Shown: positions 7,529-15,051, counted from the first letter of the stretch. The stretch: DNA of 21,806 nt from Peptococcaceae bacterium UBA4997 (GCA_002398485.1 DGYV01000058.1:3791-25596); one strand, 5' to 3'. A program made the numbers and translations. The notes: generated by a model from the sequence alone, not told the origin.

Positions 7529-8746
7529 TTAGGTACGGTAATCCGCATTTATTTTTACATAGTCATAGCTCAAATCACAGCCCCAGGCCGTAGCCTCCGC
7601 TACACCCATGTTAAGCTCTATAAGTACATTTATAGACCGCTCTTTCAAAATAGCTGAAGCCTGCTTTTCATCAAAGGCAAGACCTGCGCCTTTTGCCATC
7701 AGCTGTATTTTGCCTGCTTCGTTTTCCAGCCACATATCTACTTTAGCCGGGTCAAGCTCTGCTCCCGAATAACCTACCGCACAAATGATCCTGCCCCAGT
7801 TGGCATCTTCACCAAAGAAGGCACTTTTCACCAAACTGGAGGAAACAACTGCCTTAGCAGCCAAGACAGCATCTTTTTCGCTAGGAGCAGAACCTACATG
7901 TACTTCAATGAGCTTGGTAGCCCCCTCACCGTCATGCGCCATCATTTTTGCCAAAGCCGCCGCCAAATAAGTTAAAGCATTCGTAAATTTTTCATAACAT
8001 TTGCCTTCAGTTATCACAGGATTGCCTGCTTCACCGTTTGCCAGCACTATCATGGTATCATTGGTACTGGTATCGCCATCTACCGTTATCATGTTAAAGC
8101 TGTGGTCAGCTGCTTCCTTCACGGCTTTTTGCAAGGCATTGTCTTTTATGTTCGCATCCGTTGTAATATAACAAAGCATGGTTGCCATATTAGGGTGGAT
8201 CATACCCGAACCTTTGGCAATACCACCAATGGTTATGGTTTTGCCGCAGCATTCATATTGCAAAGCTATCTCTTTTTTATATGTATCGGTAGTCATTATA
8301 GCTTCAGCCGCGGCATTACTGCCATTTTCCGAAAGATTGGCTGATGCCTTTATGATACCTTCATGTATAACATCCATGGGCAAACGCTGGCCAATAACAC
8401 CCGTTGAGGAAACCATAACCTGCTCGGCAGGTATATTCAAGGCCTGCCCCGTCCATACCGCCATTTGCTCGGCATCCTTATAGCCTTCTATACCCGTACA
8501 GGCATTGGCATTGCCACTGTTCACCACTATAGCTTTAGCCTTATGGTTTTGGGTAACTTCCCTGCACCAAAGCACGGGAGCAGCCGCAAATTTATTGGTG
8601 GTAAAAACTGCCCCTACTTGAGCCGGCACTTTACTGCATATAATAGCTACATCTTTTTTGGTTTTATTAGAGCTTTTAACACCAACATGAACACCTGCGG
8701 CTAAAAACCCCTTGGCAGCCGTAATACCGCCCGATACTTCTTTCAT
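7529..8746 (-). CDS. argJ: Bifunctional glutamate N-acetyltransferase / ornithine acetyltransferase
   Basis: 405 residues. ArgJ moves the acetyl group from N-acetylornithine to glutamate, recycling it; bifunctional members also use acetyl-CoA to make the first N-acetylglutamate. The protein is made as a precursor that cuts itself before a threonine. The site is visible in KGSGMIHPNMATML, with Ala188-Thr189 as the scissile bond and Thr189 as the new nucleophile. No argA or argE is in the window, so ArgJ is likely the acetyl cycle enzyme, and possibly also the entry enzyme. The ATG at 8746 follows AAAGGGG and is 28 bases after argC. Confidence 0.96.
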   Translation of the reverse strand: MKEVSGGITAAKGFLAAGVHVGVKSSNKTKKDVAIICSKVPAQVGAVFTTNKFAAAPVLWCREVTQNHKAKAIVVNSGNANACTGIEGYKDAEQMAVWTGQALNIPAEQVMVSSTGVIGQRLPMDVIHEGIIKASANLSENGSNAAAEAIMTTDTYKKEIALQYECCGKTITIGGIAKGSGMIHPNMATMLCYITTDANIKDNALQKAVKEAADHSFNMITVDGDTSTNDTMIVLANGEAGNPVITEGKCYEKFTNALTYLAAALAKMMAHDGEGATKLIEVHVGSAPSEKDAVLAAKAVVSSSLVKSAFFGEDANWGRIICAVGYSGAELDPAKVDMWLENEAGKIQLMAKGAGLAFDEKQASAILKERSINVLIELNMGVAEATAWGCDLSYDYVKINADYRT

Positions 8747-8774
8747 TTAAATAACCCCTTTCAATGTGCCCTTA

Positions 8775-9815
8775 TTATGGGAACATAGGTACTTGTTTAA
8801 GGCCTGTGTTTTCAGGTAAACCAAACAGTATGTTCATATTCTGTACTGCCTGGCCTGCCGCACCCTTGACCAAATTATCAATCACGGAACAAATAACTAT
8901 CCTGCCTGTGCGCGTATCCAACTTTACGGATATATCACAAAAATTACTGCCTGCGACCCATTTGGTTTTAGGATAAACACCCTGGGGCAATACCCTAACA
9001 AAAAACTCACCCTTATATGTATCCTCATACAATTTTTGTATATCAGCAGCAAGACCTTTAACGTTCAATTTTGCATAAATAGTGGAAAGTATGCCCCTGG
9101 TCATAGGTGTAAGGTGGGGCGTAAAAGTAACCTTAATATCTCCTCCCGCTATCCTGCTCAAAGATTGCTCAATTTCTGGTGTATGCCTGTGAGAAGCCAC
9201 TTTATAAGGATTTATGCTGTCATCACATTCGGAATATACAACGGTGGAAGAAGGTGTGCGTCCTGCACCACTCACTCCCGACTTGGAATCTATGATTATA
9301 CTGTCAAGCTCTGCCAAACCTGCTTTAAGCAAGGGATACAAGCCCAAGGCTATGCTGGTTGGATAACAACCGGGGTTACCTATAACCCTGGCAGAAGGTA
9401 TACTTTCCCGCCAAATTTCGGGCAAAGCATATACAGCTTCCCCTGCTAAATTGGGGTTGGTATGCTCTACCTTATACCATTCTTCATAAATTTTTGTATC
9501 ATTAAAACGGAAATCAGCACCCAAATCTATTACTTTTACCCCTGCCTCAATCAAAGTTGTAGCAGTAGCCACAGCATGACCATGAGGTAAAGCTAGGAAT
9601 ACCACATCAGCCTTAGCAGCCAAATAATCAACATCCAGTTCAGTTATCATTAAATCAGTATATCCTCGCAAATGAGGAAATACATCTAAAATATGTTTAC
9701 CTGCGTTTGAATGGCCTGTTAAAGACACAAGCTCAGCTTCAGGGTGCTGACATATCAACCTTACCAATTCACCACCGCCATAACCCGCGGCACCGATAAT
9801 ACCAACCTTAATCAT
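8775..9815 (-). CDS. argC: N-acetyl-gamma-glutamyl-phosphate reductase
   Basis: 346 residues, normal for type 1 ArgC. It reduces N-acetylglutamyl phosphate to the semialdehyde with NADPH. The N-terminus holds the dinucleotide-binding GIIGAAGYGGGELVRL; the catalytic cysteine is Cys150 in GNPGCYPT, followed by the conserved SGVSGAGR segment and HRHTPEIEQ. The ATG at 9815 has GGAGGT 6 bases upstream. It is the first gene of the arg operon and carries the promoter and ARG-box-like operators in the intergenic region upstream. Confidence 0.97.
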   Translation of the reverse strand: MIKVGIIGAAGYGGGELVRLICQHPEAELVSLTGHSNAGKHILDVFPHLRGYTDLMITELDVDYLAAKADVVFLALPHGHAVATATTLIEAGVKVIDLGADFRFNDTKIYEEWYKVEHTNPNLAGEAVYALPEIWRESIPSARVIGNPGCYPTSIALGLYPLLKAGLAELDSIIIDSKSGVSGAGRTPSSTVVYSECDDSINPYKVASHRHTPEIEQSLSRIAGGDIKVTFTPHLTPMTRGILSTIYAKLNVKGLAADIQKLYEDTYKGEFFVRVLPQGVYPKTKWVAGSNFCDISVKLDTRTGRIVICSVIDNLVKGAAGQAVQNMNILFGLPENTGLKQVPMFP

Positions 9816-9855
9816 TTGACTACCTCCAGCATTTTTACTATTTTAAGTTATAGTT

Positions 9856-9894
9856 TGCATTAATTATACTACTTTATTGCATAAATTTGCAATA
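9856..9894. promoter_or_regulatory. argC promoter overlapped by two ARG-box-like operators
   Basis: On the minus strand TTGCAA (9887-9892) and TATAAT (9863-9868) are 18 bases apart, a strong promoter about 50 bases before argC. The palindrome TATTGCATAAATTTGCAATA (9875-9894) covers the -35 box. Its core TGCATAAATTTGCA (9878-9891) resembles the ArgR/AhrC consensus TGAATWWWWATTCA. A second, weaker copy TGCATTAATTATAC (9856-9869) covers the -10 box, with centres 22 bp apart, close to the two-turn spacing of tandem ARG boxes. Repression by arginine-bound ArgR is inferred; argR is not in the window. Confidence 0.65.
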
Positions 9895-9982
9895 CGTTTT
9901 TGTGAATTCTTCAATGTTTTTTAGTATATTTTTTGGTATATAGAAGAAACTATACTTAAATAACAAAATAAGGAGAATATTT

Positions 9983-10120
9983 ATGAACAAATATCCAACC
10001 ATTGGTATACAAAACCAAATTTGCGACTGCCCGGCCAGTATTGGCTTCGGTACATGTTTAACAGCATATGCCAAGAAATGTTACAACTGTCCTTACAACA
10101 AAAAAAACAAGCATTTTTAA
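9983..10120 (+). CDS. Small cysteine-rich protein, 45 residues, unknown function
   Basis: I do not recognise this protein. It begins MNKYPTIGIQ and contains five cysteines in 23 residues: Cys14, Cys16, Cys25, Cys33 and Cys36 (CxC-x8-C-x7-CxxC), then a basic tail (NKKNKHF). There is no signal peptide or membrane segment. Reality as a gene is supported by a near-perfect AAGGAG (9970-9975) with a 7-base spacer before the ATG, a Cys-rich composition unlike random AT-rich DNA, and a terminator-like hairpin right at the stop. It stands alone on the plus strand, divergent from argC and convergent with the radical SAM gene. The cysteine pattern suggests metal binding or redox sensitivity (inference). 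A possible promoter is TTGTGA (9900-9905) with TAGTAT (9922-9927); another -10-like TATACT lies at 9951-9956. Confidence 0.7.
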   Translation: MNKYPTIGIQNQICDCPASIGFGTCLTAYAKKCYNCPYNKKNKHF

Positions 10121-10133
10121 GAGCTTGCTTTTT
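10108..10133 (+). terminator. Probable terminator of the Cys-rich gene
   Basis: CAAGC (10108-10112) can pair with GCTTG (10123-10127), or AAGCA with TGCTT in an alternative register, followed by five T residues. It overlaps the stop codon. The stem is short, so confidence is moderate; the stronger hairpin at 10143-10167 backs it up. Confidence 0.5.
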
Positions 10134-10142
10134 AATTACTTT

Positions 10143-10167
10143 AAAATAAAGCCATGAGCTTATTTTT
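10143..10167. terminator. Bidirectional terminator between two convergent genes
   Basis: AAAATAAAGC pairs with GCTTATTTT with one bulged base and a short CATGA loop. T-rich tails exist on both sides. It would end transcripts of the radical SAM gene (minus) and of the Cys-rich gene (plus). Confidence 0.65.
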
Positions 10168-10186
10168 ATACACAACATATCTTTTT

Positions 10187-11077
10187 TTATGCATTTTTAC
10201 CATATGATACATAAACATTATCCAGTCTTCTGGTTGCTATATTAGCAGCTTTCTCCAAAACATAAAACGAAGTGGGCGGCAAGGAAAGTTTGCCATTAGG
10301 TAGATAACCCCAAAAATGCAATGGCACCTCTTTGCCAAGTTCATCAGCTATAAATGCGGCCAGAGCTTCTATTTCATTCTCATTTGTATTGATGTCCGTA
10401 ATCAGCATAGAGGTTATTTCTAAGTGTTTACCTGACCCTTTAATGGTTTTACAGGTATTCAGCACTGAAGCCAAATCACCCTTCAGCATAGTGCTGTACA
10501 TATCATCACGCATCGATTTAATATCTATATTAAAAGCATCAATGTAAGGCAACAGCTTTATAAGGGGTTCCTTGTTGATAAAACCGTTAGAAACCATGAT
10601 ATTCTTCAAATCATACTTTTGGCTTTCCTTAGCCGTATCCATTACATATTCATACCAAGTTACGGGCTCACCATAGGTATATGCTATACCGATATTGCCC
10701 CTATCCAACAAATGAGCCGCAATATTGGCAATTTCATCAGGATAAAGCACCCTGCCTGTACCATGTGAGGCCACAAGCTGATGGTTTTCACAATAAGAGC
10801 AGGCCATATTGCAGCCAAAACTGCCTATAGACATAGTACCCATGCCATCATAAAAATTTTTTAACGGTAATCTTTCCATTGGTTCCAAAGCCAGTGCACT
10901 GATCCAAGCATAATTAAGAACGTATAATTTGCCGTTTTTATTGATACGGCTTCTGCAAAAACCTACTTCTCCATCATGGATAAGGCACTTGTGAGGGCAC
11001 AGTAAACAACGCACTCTGGCTTTGGCCAAAGGCTTATAAAAGCTTGCCTCCTTACGGTTCCTTGGCTGTTTATCCAT
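10187..11077 (-). CDS. AmrS-like radical SAM protein, short form
   Basis: 296 residues. The N-terminus has a four-cysteine motif, CLLCPHKC...GEVGFC (Cys24, 27, 31, 41), typical of AmrS-type and pyruvate-formate-lyase-activase-like proteins. The radical SAM cluster motif CNMACSYC (Cys89, 93, 96) follows, preceded by EPMERLPLKNF, which matches the EP/DPIEKKPL region of AmrS. YTYGEPVTWYEY (about 134-145) and a later HFWGYLPN segment (HFxxYxP) are also family features. As I know the family, AmrS proteins carry a C-terminal tail with CxxC pairs and reach about 330-340 residues; this one stops after NVYVSYGKNA. No cysteine codons appear in other frames just after the stop, so a recent frameshift is not evident. 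No AmmeMemo (amrA/amrB) partners are nearby. The start at 11077 lies 32 bases after the amidase gene. The substrate is unknown. Confidence 0.78.
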   Translation of the reverse strand: MDKQPRNRKEASFYKPLAKARVRCLLCPHKCLIHDGEVGFCRSRINKNGKLYVLNYAWISALALEPMERLPLKNFYDGMGTMSIGSFGCNMACSYCENHQLVASHGTGRVLYPDEIANIAAHLLDRGNIGIAYTYGEPVTWYEYVMDTAKESQKYDLKNIMVSNGFINKEPLIKLLPYIDAFNIDIKSMRDDMYSTMLKGDLASVLNTCKTIKGSGKHLEITSMLITDINTNENEIEALAAFIADELGKEVPLHFWGYLPNGKLSLPPTSFYVLEKAANIATRRLDNVYVSYGKNA

Positions 11078-11109
11078 TATTTACACGCTCTCCGAATATG
11101 ATCCAAAAG

Positions 11110-11859
11110 CTAGTCTGCTTTTGTATCTTCACATTTTTGTTCTTCATCATCAATACTGCTATAATACTCTATAATACCCATATATATGCCCCAGGCTATT
11201 TTATTTTGATAAGCCTTGTCCTTAAGCAGGGCTTCCTCTTCCAAATTGGATAAAAACCCTATTTCCGCAACTATAACGGGCACGTCAAGATTTTTAACTA
11301 TATAAATATCGTTTATAGGCAAAGCTTTTCGGGTTGTATTTTTTAAAAGCCCTCCCAATTCTTCCTGTATGTTTTCCGCCAACAGCTTTGCTGAATCTGA
11401 TTTTTTGGCATAAAATATTTGTGCTCCCCTATATTGTTTTTGTGGTATGCTGTTTGCCTGAACTGTTATAAATAGCTCACTATTGGCATTTTTAGCTAAT
11501 TGTACTCGGTTCCGCATATCTTCCGATTTGGAATCACCCAAAGCCACATCTGTAGTACGAGTTTCTACAACAATAGCACCTGCTTGGCGTAAAACATCCG
11601 CAAGCCTTATAGAAACAGCCAAATTTATATCTTTTTCCAAAATACCACTGCTACCTACAGCACCAGGATCAAAACCACCGTGTCCTGCATCCACTACTAT
11701 AATTTTACCTACAACAGGCCAGGCCATTGCTTCTACATTAGGGTAAAAAGCACTGCTTTGTTTATAAACAAGCCCCAGCACCGCAAAAGCAAACACCACG
11801 CAAATAACTGCAACACCCCAAAAAGGCATTTTGACCACAACAAAAAATGCTCTCTTCAT
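11110..11859 (-). CDS. N-acetylmuramoyl-L-alanine amidase, CwlD-like, with substituted zinc ligand
   Basis: 249 residues: a short cytoplasmic N-terminus, one membrane segment (about 12-32), and an Amidase_3 domain outside. The domain normally cuts the bond between muramic acid and L-alanine in peptidoglycan; CwlD does this in spore cortex to allow muramic-delta-lactam formation. Kept residues are His60 in VVDAGHGGFD, Glu75 in LEKDIN and the catalytic Glu199 in VAEIGFLSN. The third zinc ligand, usually His in an (S/T)xHAN motif, is Gln134 here (ITVQANS, codon CAG). Full activity is therefore doubtful. The C-terminal tail is acidic and polar. The ATG at 11859 has a GGGGAGG site. Upstream is the hairpin ending the molybdopterin genes, and no clear -35 box is seen. 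Assignment to CwlD rather than another Amidase_3 protein rests on size and layout. Confidence 0.8.
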   Translation of the reverse strand: MKRAFFVVVKMPFWGVAVICVVFAFAVLGLVYKQSSAFYPNVEAMAWPVVGKIIVVDAGHGGFDPGAVGSSGILEKDINLAVSIRLADVLRQAGAIVVETRTTDVALGDSKSEDMRNRVQLAKNANSELFITVQANSIPQKQYRGAQIFYAKKSDSAKLLAENIQEELGGLLKNTTRKALPINDIYIVKNLDVPVIVAEIGFLSNLEEEALLKDKAYQNKIAWGIYMGIIEYYSSIDDEEQKCEDTKAD

Positions 11860-11901
11860 AGCACACCTCCCCTATATTTTATGCACATAAGGAGGCTTTA
11901 G

Positions 11902-11939
11902 AATCAAGAAAGGGCAGGCTAGCCTGCCCTTTCTTGATT
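11902..11939 (-). terminator. Perfect 38-bp palindrome, probable terminator of the mobB-moaC-mogA unit
   Basis: Two 19-bp arms meet without an intervening base (centre GGCTAGCC), running from inside the mogA stop codon. As RNA the GC-rich core GGGCAGG/CCTGCCC makes a very stable hairpin followed by TTTCTTGATT, a mediocre U-tract. Termination is the simplest reading; being symmetric, it could act in both directions. Confidence 0.7.
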
Positions 11940-12867
11940 ATTTTACAGCACAGTTTTGAGCAATGCCCCGCATTATCTCTATACCATGAGGTAAGGCAGG
12001 CAGAACCGCCTCTAAATTTTCTTTAACTGCTTTTGGGCTTCCCGGCAGAGCAATAATCAGGCTTTTCCCCCTTATTCCCGCCACACTGCGACTCAACATA
12101 GCTCTGTTCGTAACAGCAAGTGAAGCTGCCCGCATTGCTTCAGGAATTCCCGGCACCTGCCTTTCCACAACATCCAACACAGCTTCAGGTGTAATATCCC
12201 TGGGGCTAAAGCCTGTACCACCGCTAATCAAAATCAAGTCTAAGTGTTTTTCATCAGCCCATTCTTTGATGGCATCTGCTATTTGTTTACGCTCATCAGG
12301 TAAAATCTTTGTTTCCAATACTATACCGTCTATTTGCTTTACAGCTTCTTCAATAACAGGGGTACAGCCATCCTCTCTTTCAGCTTTTGAGCATTTATCA
12401 CTGGCTATCATGACACCAACAGTAATAAAGTTACGGAAATTTATTTCATCAGCAACTTTAACTGAGCCACCTTTATGCACTCGCACAAAAATACCTTCTC
12501 TGGGCATTACGCAATCACCTGCCTGCTGATAAATAGCACAATGGTTATGGCATTCCTTGCCTATTTGCGTAACCTCCACCAAGGCTTCACCCATGGATAA
12601 ACGTGTACCTATAGGCAGGGTATAAAGCTCTATGCCTTCGGTTGTTATATTTTCGGCAAAATCCCCCGGTCCTACCTTTAAACCCTTGGCAATCATTTTA
12701 TCAATGCTTTCCATTGCCAAAAGGCTTACTTGACGATGCCAGTTATCGGCATGAGCATCACCTTCAATGCCATATTCCCTAATAAAATTAGCATGGCCCA
12801 CATTTTTTTTACGCATGCCTTTTTTGGGGCTTGTACATACAGCAATTATTTTAGCCAAATTATTCAC
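11938..12867 (-). CDS. MOSC domain fused to MogA/MoaB-type molybdopterin adenylyltransferase
   Basis: 309 residues with two domains. Residues 1 to about 145 form a MOSC (molybdenum cofactor sulfurase C-terminal) domain, with GIEGDAHAD, the conserved cysteine region [21 protein letters not shown] and GIFVRV. From about 150 to the end is a MogA/MoaB domain, with [16 protein letters not shown] as the molybdopterin-binding motif and ALPGSPKAV near the end. MogA-type domains adenylylate molybdopterin before metal insertion; MOSC domains bind or deliver sulfur/metal-cofactor species. The fusion is known in Firmicutes. I chose the GTG at 12867 (AGGAG 5 bases upstream, 8-base overlap with moaC) over an in-frame start at 12897 that would overlap by 38 bases without a good site. 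It is followed at once by the palindrome. Confidence 0.9.
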   Translation of the reverse strand: MNNLAKIIAVCTSPKKGMRKKNVGHANFIREYGIEGDAHADNWHRQVSLLAMESIDKMIAKGLKVGPGDFAENITTEGIELYTLPIGTRLSMGEALVEVTQIGKECHNHCAIYQQAGDCVMPREGIFVRVHKGGSVKVADEINFRNFITVGVMIASDKCSKAEREDGCTPVIEEAVKQIDGIVLETKILPDERKQIADAIKEWADEKHLDLILISGGTGFSPRDITPEAVLDVVERQVPGIPEAMRAASLAVTNRAMLSRSVAGIRGKSLIIALPGSPKAVKENLEAVLPALPHGIEIMRGIAQNCAVK

Positions 12868-13363
12868 CTTCTCTCCTAAATAAACCACTTTTACCACCGC
12901 TTTTTTCTATCAAACGGATATTACCTATGACCATGTTTTTATCAACGGCTTTGCACATATCATAAATGGTAAGAGCGGCAATACTTACAGCGGTAAGGGC
13001 TTCCATTTCCACACCCGTTTTACCCGATAATTTGGTTTGTGCTTCTATAAGCACCCTACTTTCTGCTTCATCTATTTCAAAATCTACCTTTATACCTGTA
13101 ATCAATAGGGGATGACACATGGGGATCAAATCAGGCGTTTGTTTTGCACCCATTATGCCTGCCACTCTTGCTACAGCCATAACATCACCTTTTGCCATAC
13201 CACCGCTTTGAATAAGTGCTAAAGTAGCGGGTGCCATTTTTATTTCGCCCCTGGCAACAGCTATGCGCTCAGTATCTTTTTTATTTGTAACATCAACCAT
13301 TTTAGCTTTGCCTTCTGCGTCCACATGGGTCAAACCCATTTCAGCATTTATCTCCCTAACCAT
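12860..13363 (-). CDS. moaC: Cyclic pyranopterin monophosphate synthase
   Basis: 167 residues, normal length. MoaC turns 3',8-cyclo-7,8-dihydro-GTP, made by MoaA, into cyclic pyranopterin monophosphate. Visible are [14 protein letters not shown] at the N-terminus, IPMCHPLL with its conserved His, and the [26 protein letters not shown] stretch (about 113-138), which holds the catalytic Lys and Asp. AAGGAGG lies 6 bases before the ATG at 13363, and the gene overlaps mobB by 8 bases. MoaA, MoaD and MoaE are not in the window and must be elsewhere. Confidence 0.96.
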   Translation of the reverse strand: MVREINAEMGLTHVDAEGKAKMVDVTNKKDTERIAVARGEIKMAPATLALIQSGGMAKGDVMAVARVAGIMGAKQTPDLIPMCHPLLITGIKVDFEIDEAESRVLIEAQTKLSGKTGVEMEALTAVSIAALTIYDMCKAVDKNMVIGNIRLIEKSGGKSGLFRREGE

Positions 13364-13874
13364 TTTGTGCCTCCTTGTAAGCTTTAAGCCAATTTATAAT
13401 AATAAATACTAATTCATCTACCGCATCTAAAGGTAAATACTTTATACCTTTGGGAACCAACTTGGGCATATCTGTCATTACCACTAATAACTCATCTAAG
13501 GGACTATATATTTTATCATAACAACCTTTGCGTAAAATTTCTATTTTAGGGAAATGAATGTTTTTATAACCTTCCGCTATAACCAGATCCACATCAGTAA
13601 AGGAAGCAGCCATTTCGGTAAGACTTGGCTCTATAAGCGGCCTGGTAATACTTATACTCCCTGTTGGTGAAACAATAGCTACAGCCGCTACCCCCGTTTC
13701 GGCTATACGGCTGCTGTCCATACCATCATTAGGAATATTTATATGGCAAGCGTGCTTCACCACTCCTACCCTTAATCCCAATTCATGAAGTTTAGGCAAA
13801 AGCTTGATTAAAAGAGTAGTTTTACCACTGCCCGAGGCTCCTGCCATTACGCTTATTATAGGAATATTTACCAT
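13356..13874 (-). CDS. mobB: Molybdopterin-guanine dinucleotide biosynthesis adaptor protein
   Basis: 172 residues, a P-loop GTPase of the MobB family. GASGSGKTT (12-20) is the Walker A motif, VGVVKHACH matches the family KH motif, and DLVIAEGYK (Walker B region) follows near residue 95-103. MobB is not essential but aids MobA in adding GMP to molybdopterin, pointing to bis-MGD enzymes such as formate dehydrogenase or DMSO-reductase family members, or tungsten counterparts. It is first in the three-gene unit, with an AAGGAG site 9 bases before the ATG and a promoter element at 13906-13914. Confidence 0.92.
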   Translation of the reverse strand: MVNIPIISVMAGASGSGKTTLLIKLLPKLHELGLRVGVVKHACHINIPNDGMDSSRIAETGVAAVAIVSPTGSISITRPLIEPSLTEMAASFTDVDLVIAEGYKNIHFPKIEILRKGCYDKIYSPLDELLVVMTDMPKLVPKGIKYLPLDAVDELVFIIINWLKAYKEAQNG

Positions 13875-13905
13875 AACATTTCACTCCTTCCCATATCCAG
13901 TGTAT

Positions 13906-13914
13906 ATTATACCA
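13906..13914 (-). promoter_or_regulatory. Extended -10 promoter for mobB-moaC-mogA
   Basis: On the minus strand TGGTATAAT is a perfect -10 hexamer with the TGn extension, about 32 bases before the mobB ATG. No good -35 hexamer is seen at the right distance, which extended -10 promoters can tolerate. Confidence 0.55.
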
Positions 13915-13949
13915 CAATTTAGGCAATATAATATAGCCTATAATTTATC

Positions 13950-13972
13950 TTTAGCTTTATAATAAAGCTAAA
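13950..13972. repeat. Inverted repeat between mobB and degV
   Basis: TTTAGCTTTAT / ATAAAGCTAAA is a perfect repeat with 11-bp arms and a single central base, in the divergent intergenic region. No gene ends here, so a terminator is not needed. It is either an operator for one of the two promoters or a chance AT-rich palindrome. The rest of the region (13975-14061) is AT-rich without a clear degV promoter. Confidence 0.45.
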
Positions 13973-14061
13973 AAGCTTAAATAACAATTAAAGGGTTTAA
14001 GTTATAAATACAGAATATAAATATAACAAAACTGCTATATATAAAAATAAACAGCAAGGGA

Positions 14062-14931
14062 ATGATCATTATAATTCAAATAGTTACGGATAGCTGTAAT
14101 GATTTGCCACAAGAAATAATCAAGGAATATAATATCCATATAGTACCCTTATACTTATATGTTGATGGCGAAAACTATCAAAGCGGTATCAACATCGGTG
14201 ATGAAGAAGCTTTGCACAAAATAGCCGCCGCCCGTGAACTGCCTACCACTTCACAGCCTGCGCCTGCGGATTTCCAAAAGCTTTTTGAGGAAATAAAGGA
14301 TAATGGCCCCATCCTTTGTTTAACCTTAACTTCCAAATTAAGCGGTACCAATAACAGTGCTAATCTGGCTGCTAAAAACACCAACGCCCAAGTTACGGTT
14401 TACGATACCTTCCAGGGCACTTTTGGGCAAGGTTTCCAGGTACTGTTGGCCGCCGAAATGGCAAAAGCAGGCCATACCATACCTGAGATAATCTCCGCTT
14501 TAAACGAATACCGTAAAGAAAGCTATATTTATGTAGCCTTAGAAACCTTAGAAAATGCAATTAAAGGCGGACGCATCAATAGAGCCCAAGGTACCCTGGC
14601 CAAAGCGCTTAATATTAAAGCTATAGTAGAAGTAAAAGACGGTAACGTAAATGTATATAATAAGCTCCGTGGCTCGGAAAAGACCTTCAAAAGAATGCTG
14701 GAAATCTTCAGTGAAAAAAAGCGGGACTTTTCACAAATGATCATTGGTATAGCTCATTTTAACTGCCCGGAGAAGGCTCAAAACTATAAACAAGCTATTA
14801 TGGAAAAATTGAAGCCCAAAGCAGTAATACTTTCCCTTTTAAACCCCACGATTGCGGTTTATGCAGGAAACAAGTCAGTAGCGGTTTCACTTTCTCCAGA
14901 CCCAATAAGTTTCATAAAACGAAAAAATTAA
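14062..14931 (+). CDS. DegV family fatty-acid-binding protein
   Basis: 289 residues, normal length, the only large plus-strand gene. DegV/FakB proteins bind a fatty acid and, with kinase FakA, present it for phosphorylation, feeding exogenous fatty acids into lipid synthesis. Visible are IVTDSCNDLP at the N-terminus, the TTSQPAP segment (about 63-69), LTSKLSGTNNSA (about 88-99), VYDTFQG, and the YVALETLENAIKGGRI segment. No fakA is in the window. The start is uncertain: AAGGGA (14056-14061) directly abuts the ATG at 14062, leaving no spacer, and no better in-frame ATG/GTG/TTG precedes the VTDS motif. Family proteins usually have this motif at residue 5-7; here it is at 8-11. Mobb genes are divergent; rpsI is convergent. 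Confidence 0.9.
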   Translation: MIIIIQIVTDSCNDLPQEIIKEYNIHIVPLYLYVDGENYQSGINIGDEEALHKIAAARELPTTSQPAPADFQKLFEEIKDNGPILCLTLTSKLSGTNNSANLAAKNTNAQVTVYDTFQGTFGQGFQVLLAAEMAKAGHTIPEIISALNEYRKESYIYVALETLENAIKGGRINRAQGTLAKALNIKAIVEVKDGNVNVYNKLRGSEKTFKRMLEIFSEKKRDFSQMIIGIAHFNCPEKAQNYKQAIMEKLKPKAVILSLLNPTIAVYAGNKSVAVSLSPDPISFIKRKN

Positions 14932-14934
14932 TTG

Positions 14935-14973
14935 AAAATAAGCAGATAAGCTTTTACCTATCTGCTTATTTTT
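14935..14973 (+). terminator. Terminator of degV
   Basis: A 14-bp stem (AAAATAAGCAGATA with TATCTGCTTATTTT) around a 10-base loop, starting 3 bases after the degV stop and running into a T-tract. It has the classic intrinsic terminator form. Confidence 0.9.
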
Positions 14974-15022
14974 ACAAGTTATCATATATCAACAATATAC
15001 TTATATTGATTTCGGCAAATAA

Positions 15023-15047
15023 AAAAGACCTCCAATGGAGGTCTTTT
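15023..15047 (-). terminator. Terminator of rplM-rpsI
   Basis: AAAAGACCTCCA and TGGAGGTCTTTT pair as a 12-bp stem, followed on the minus strand by TTTTTTATTT. It lies 5 bases after the rpsI stop. The plus strand side is also T-rich, so it may serve as a second stop for degV. Confidence 0.92.
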
Positions 15048-15051
15048 GTTT

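Noticed and set aside
9816..9982. T-box or arginine-type riboswitch upstream of argC
   Set aside because: The promoter is only about 50 bases from the start codon, leaving no room for a T-box; no antiterminator or T-box sequence is seen. Control by operator overlap explains the region.
9874..10178. Two overlapping minus-strand frames of about 65 codons in the argC upstream region
   Set aside because: They lack ribosome binding sites, cross the argC promoter and the terminator hairpins, and are antisense to the better supported Cys-rich gene.
10121..10186. A frameshifted C-terminal tail of the AmrS-like gene
   Set aside because: No cysteine-containing frame follows the stop; the interval is AT-rich and holds a bidirectional terminator.
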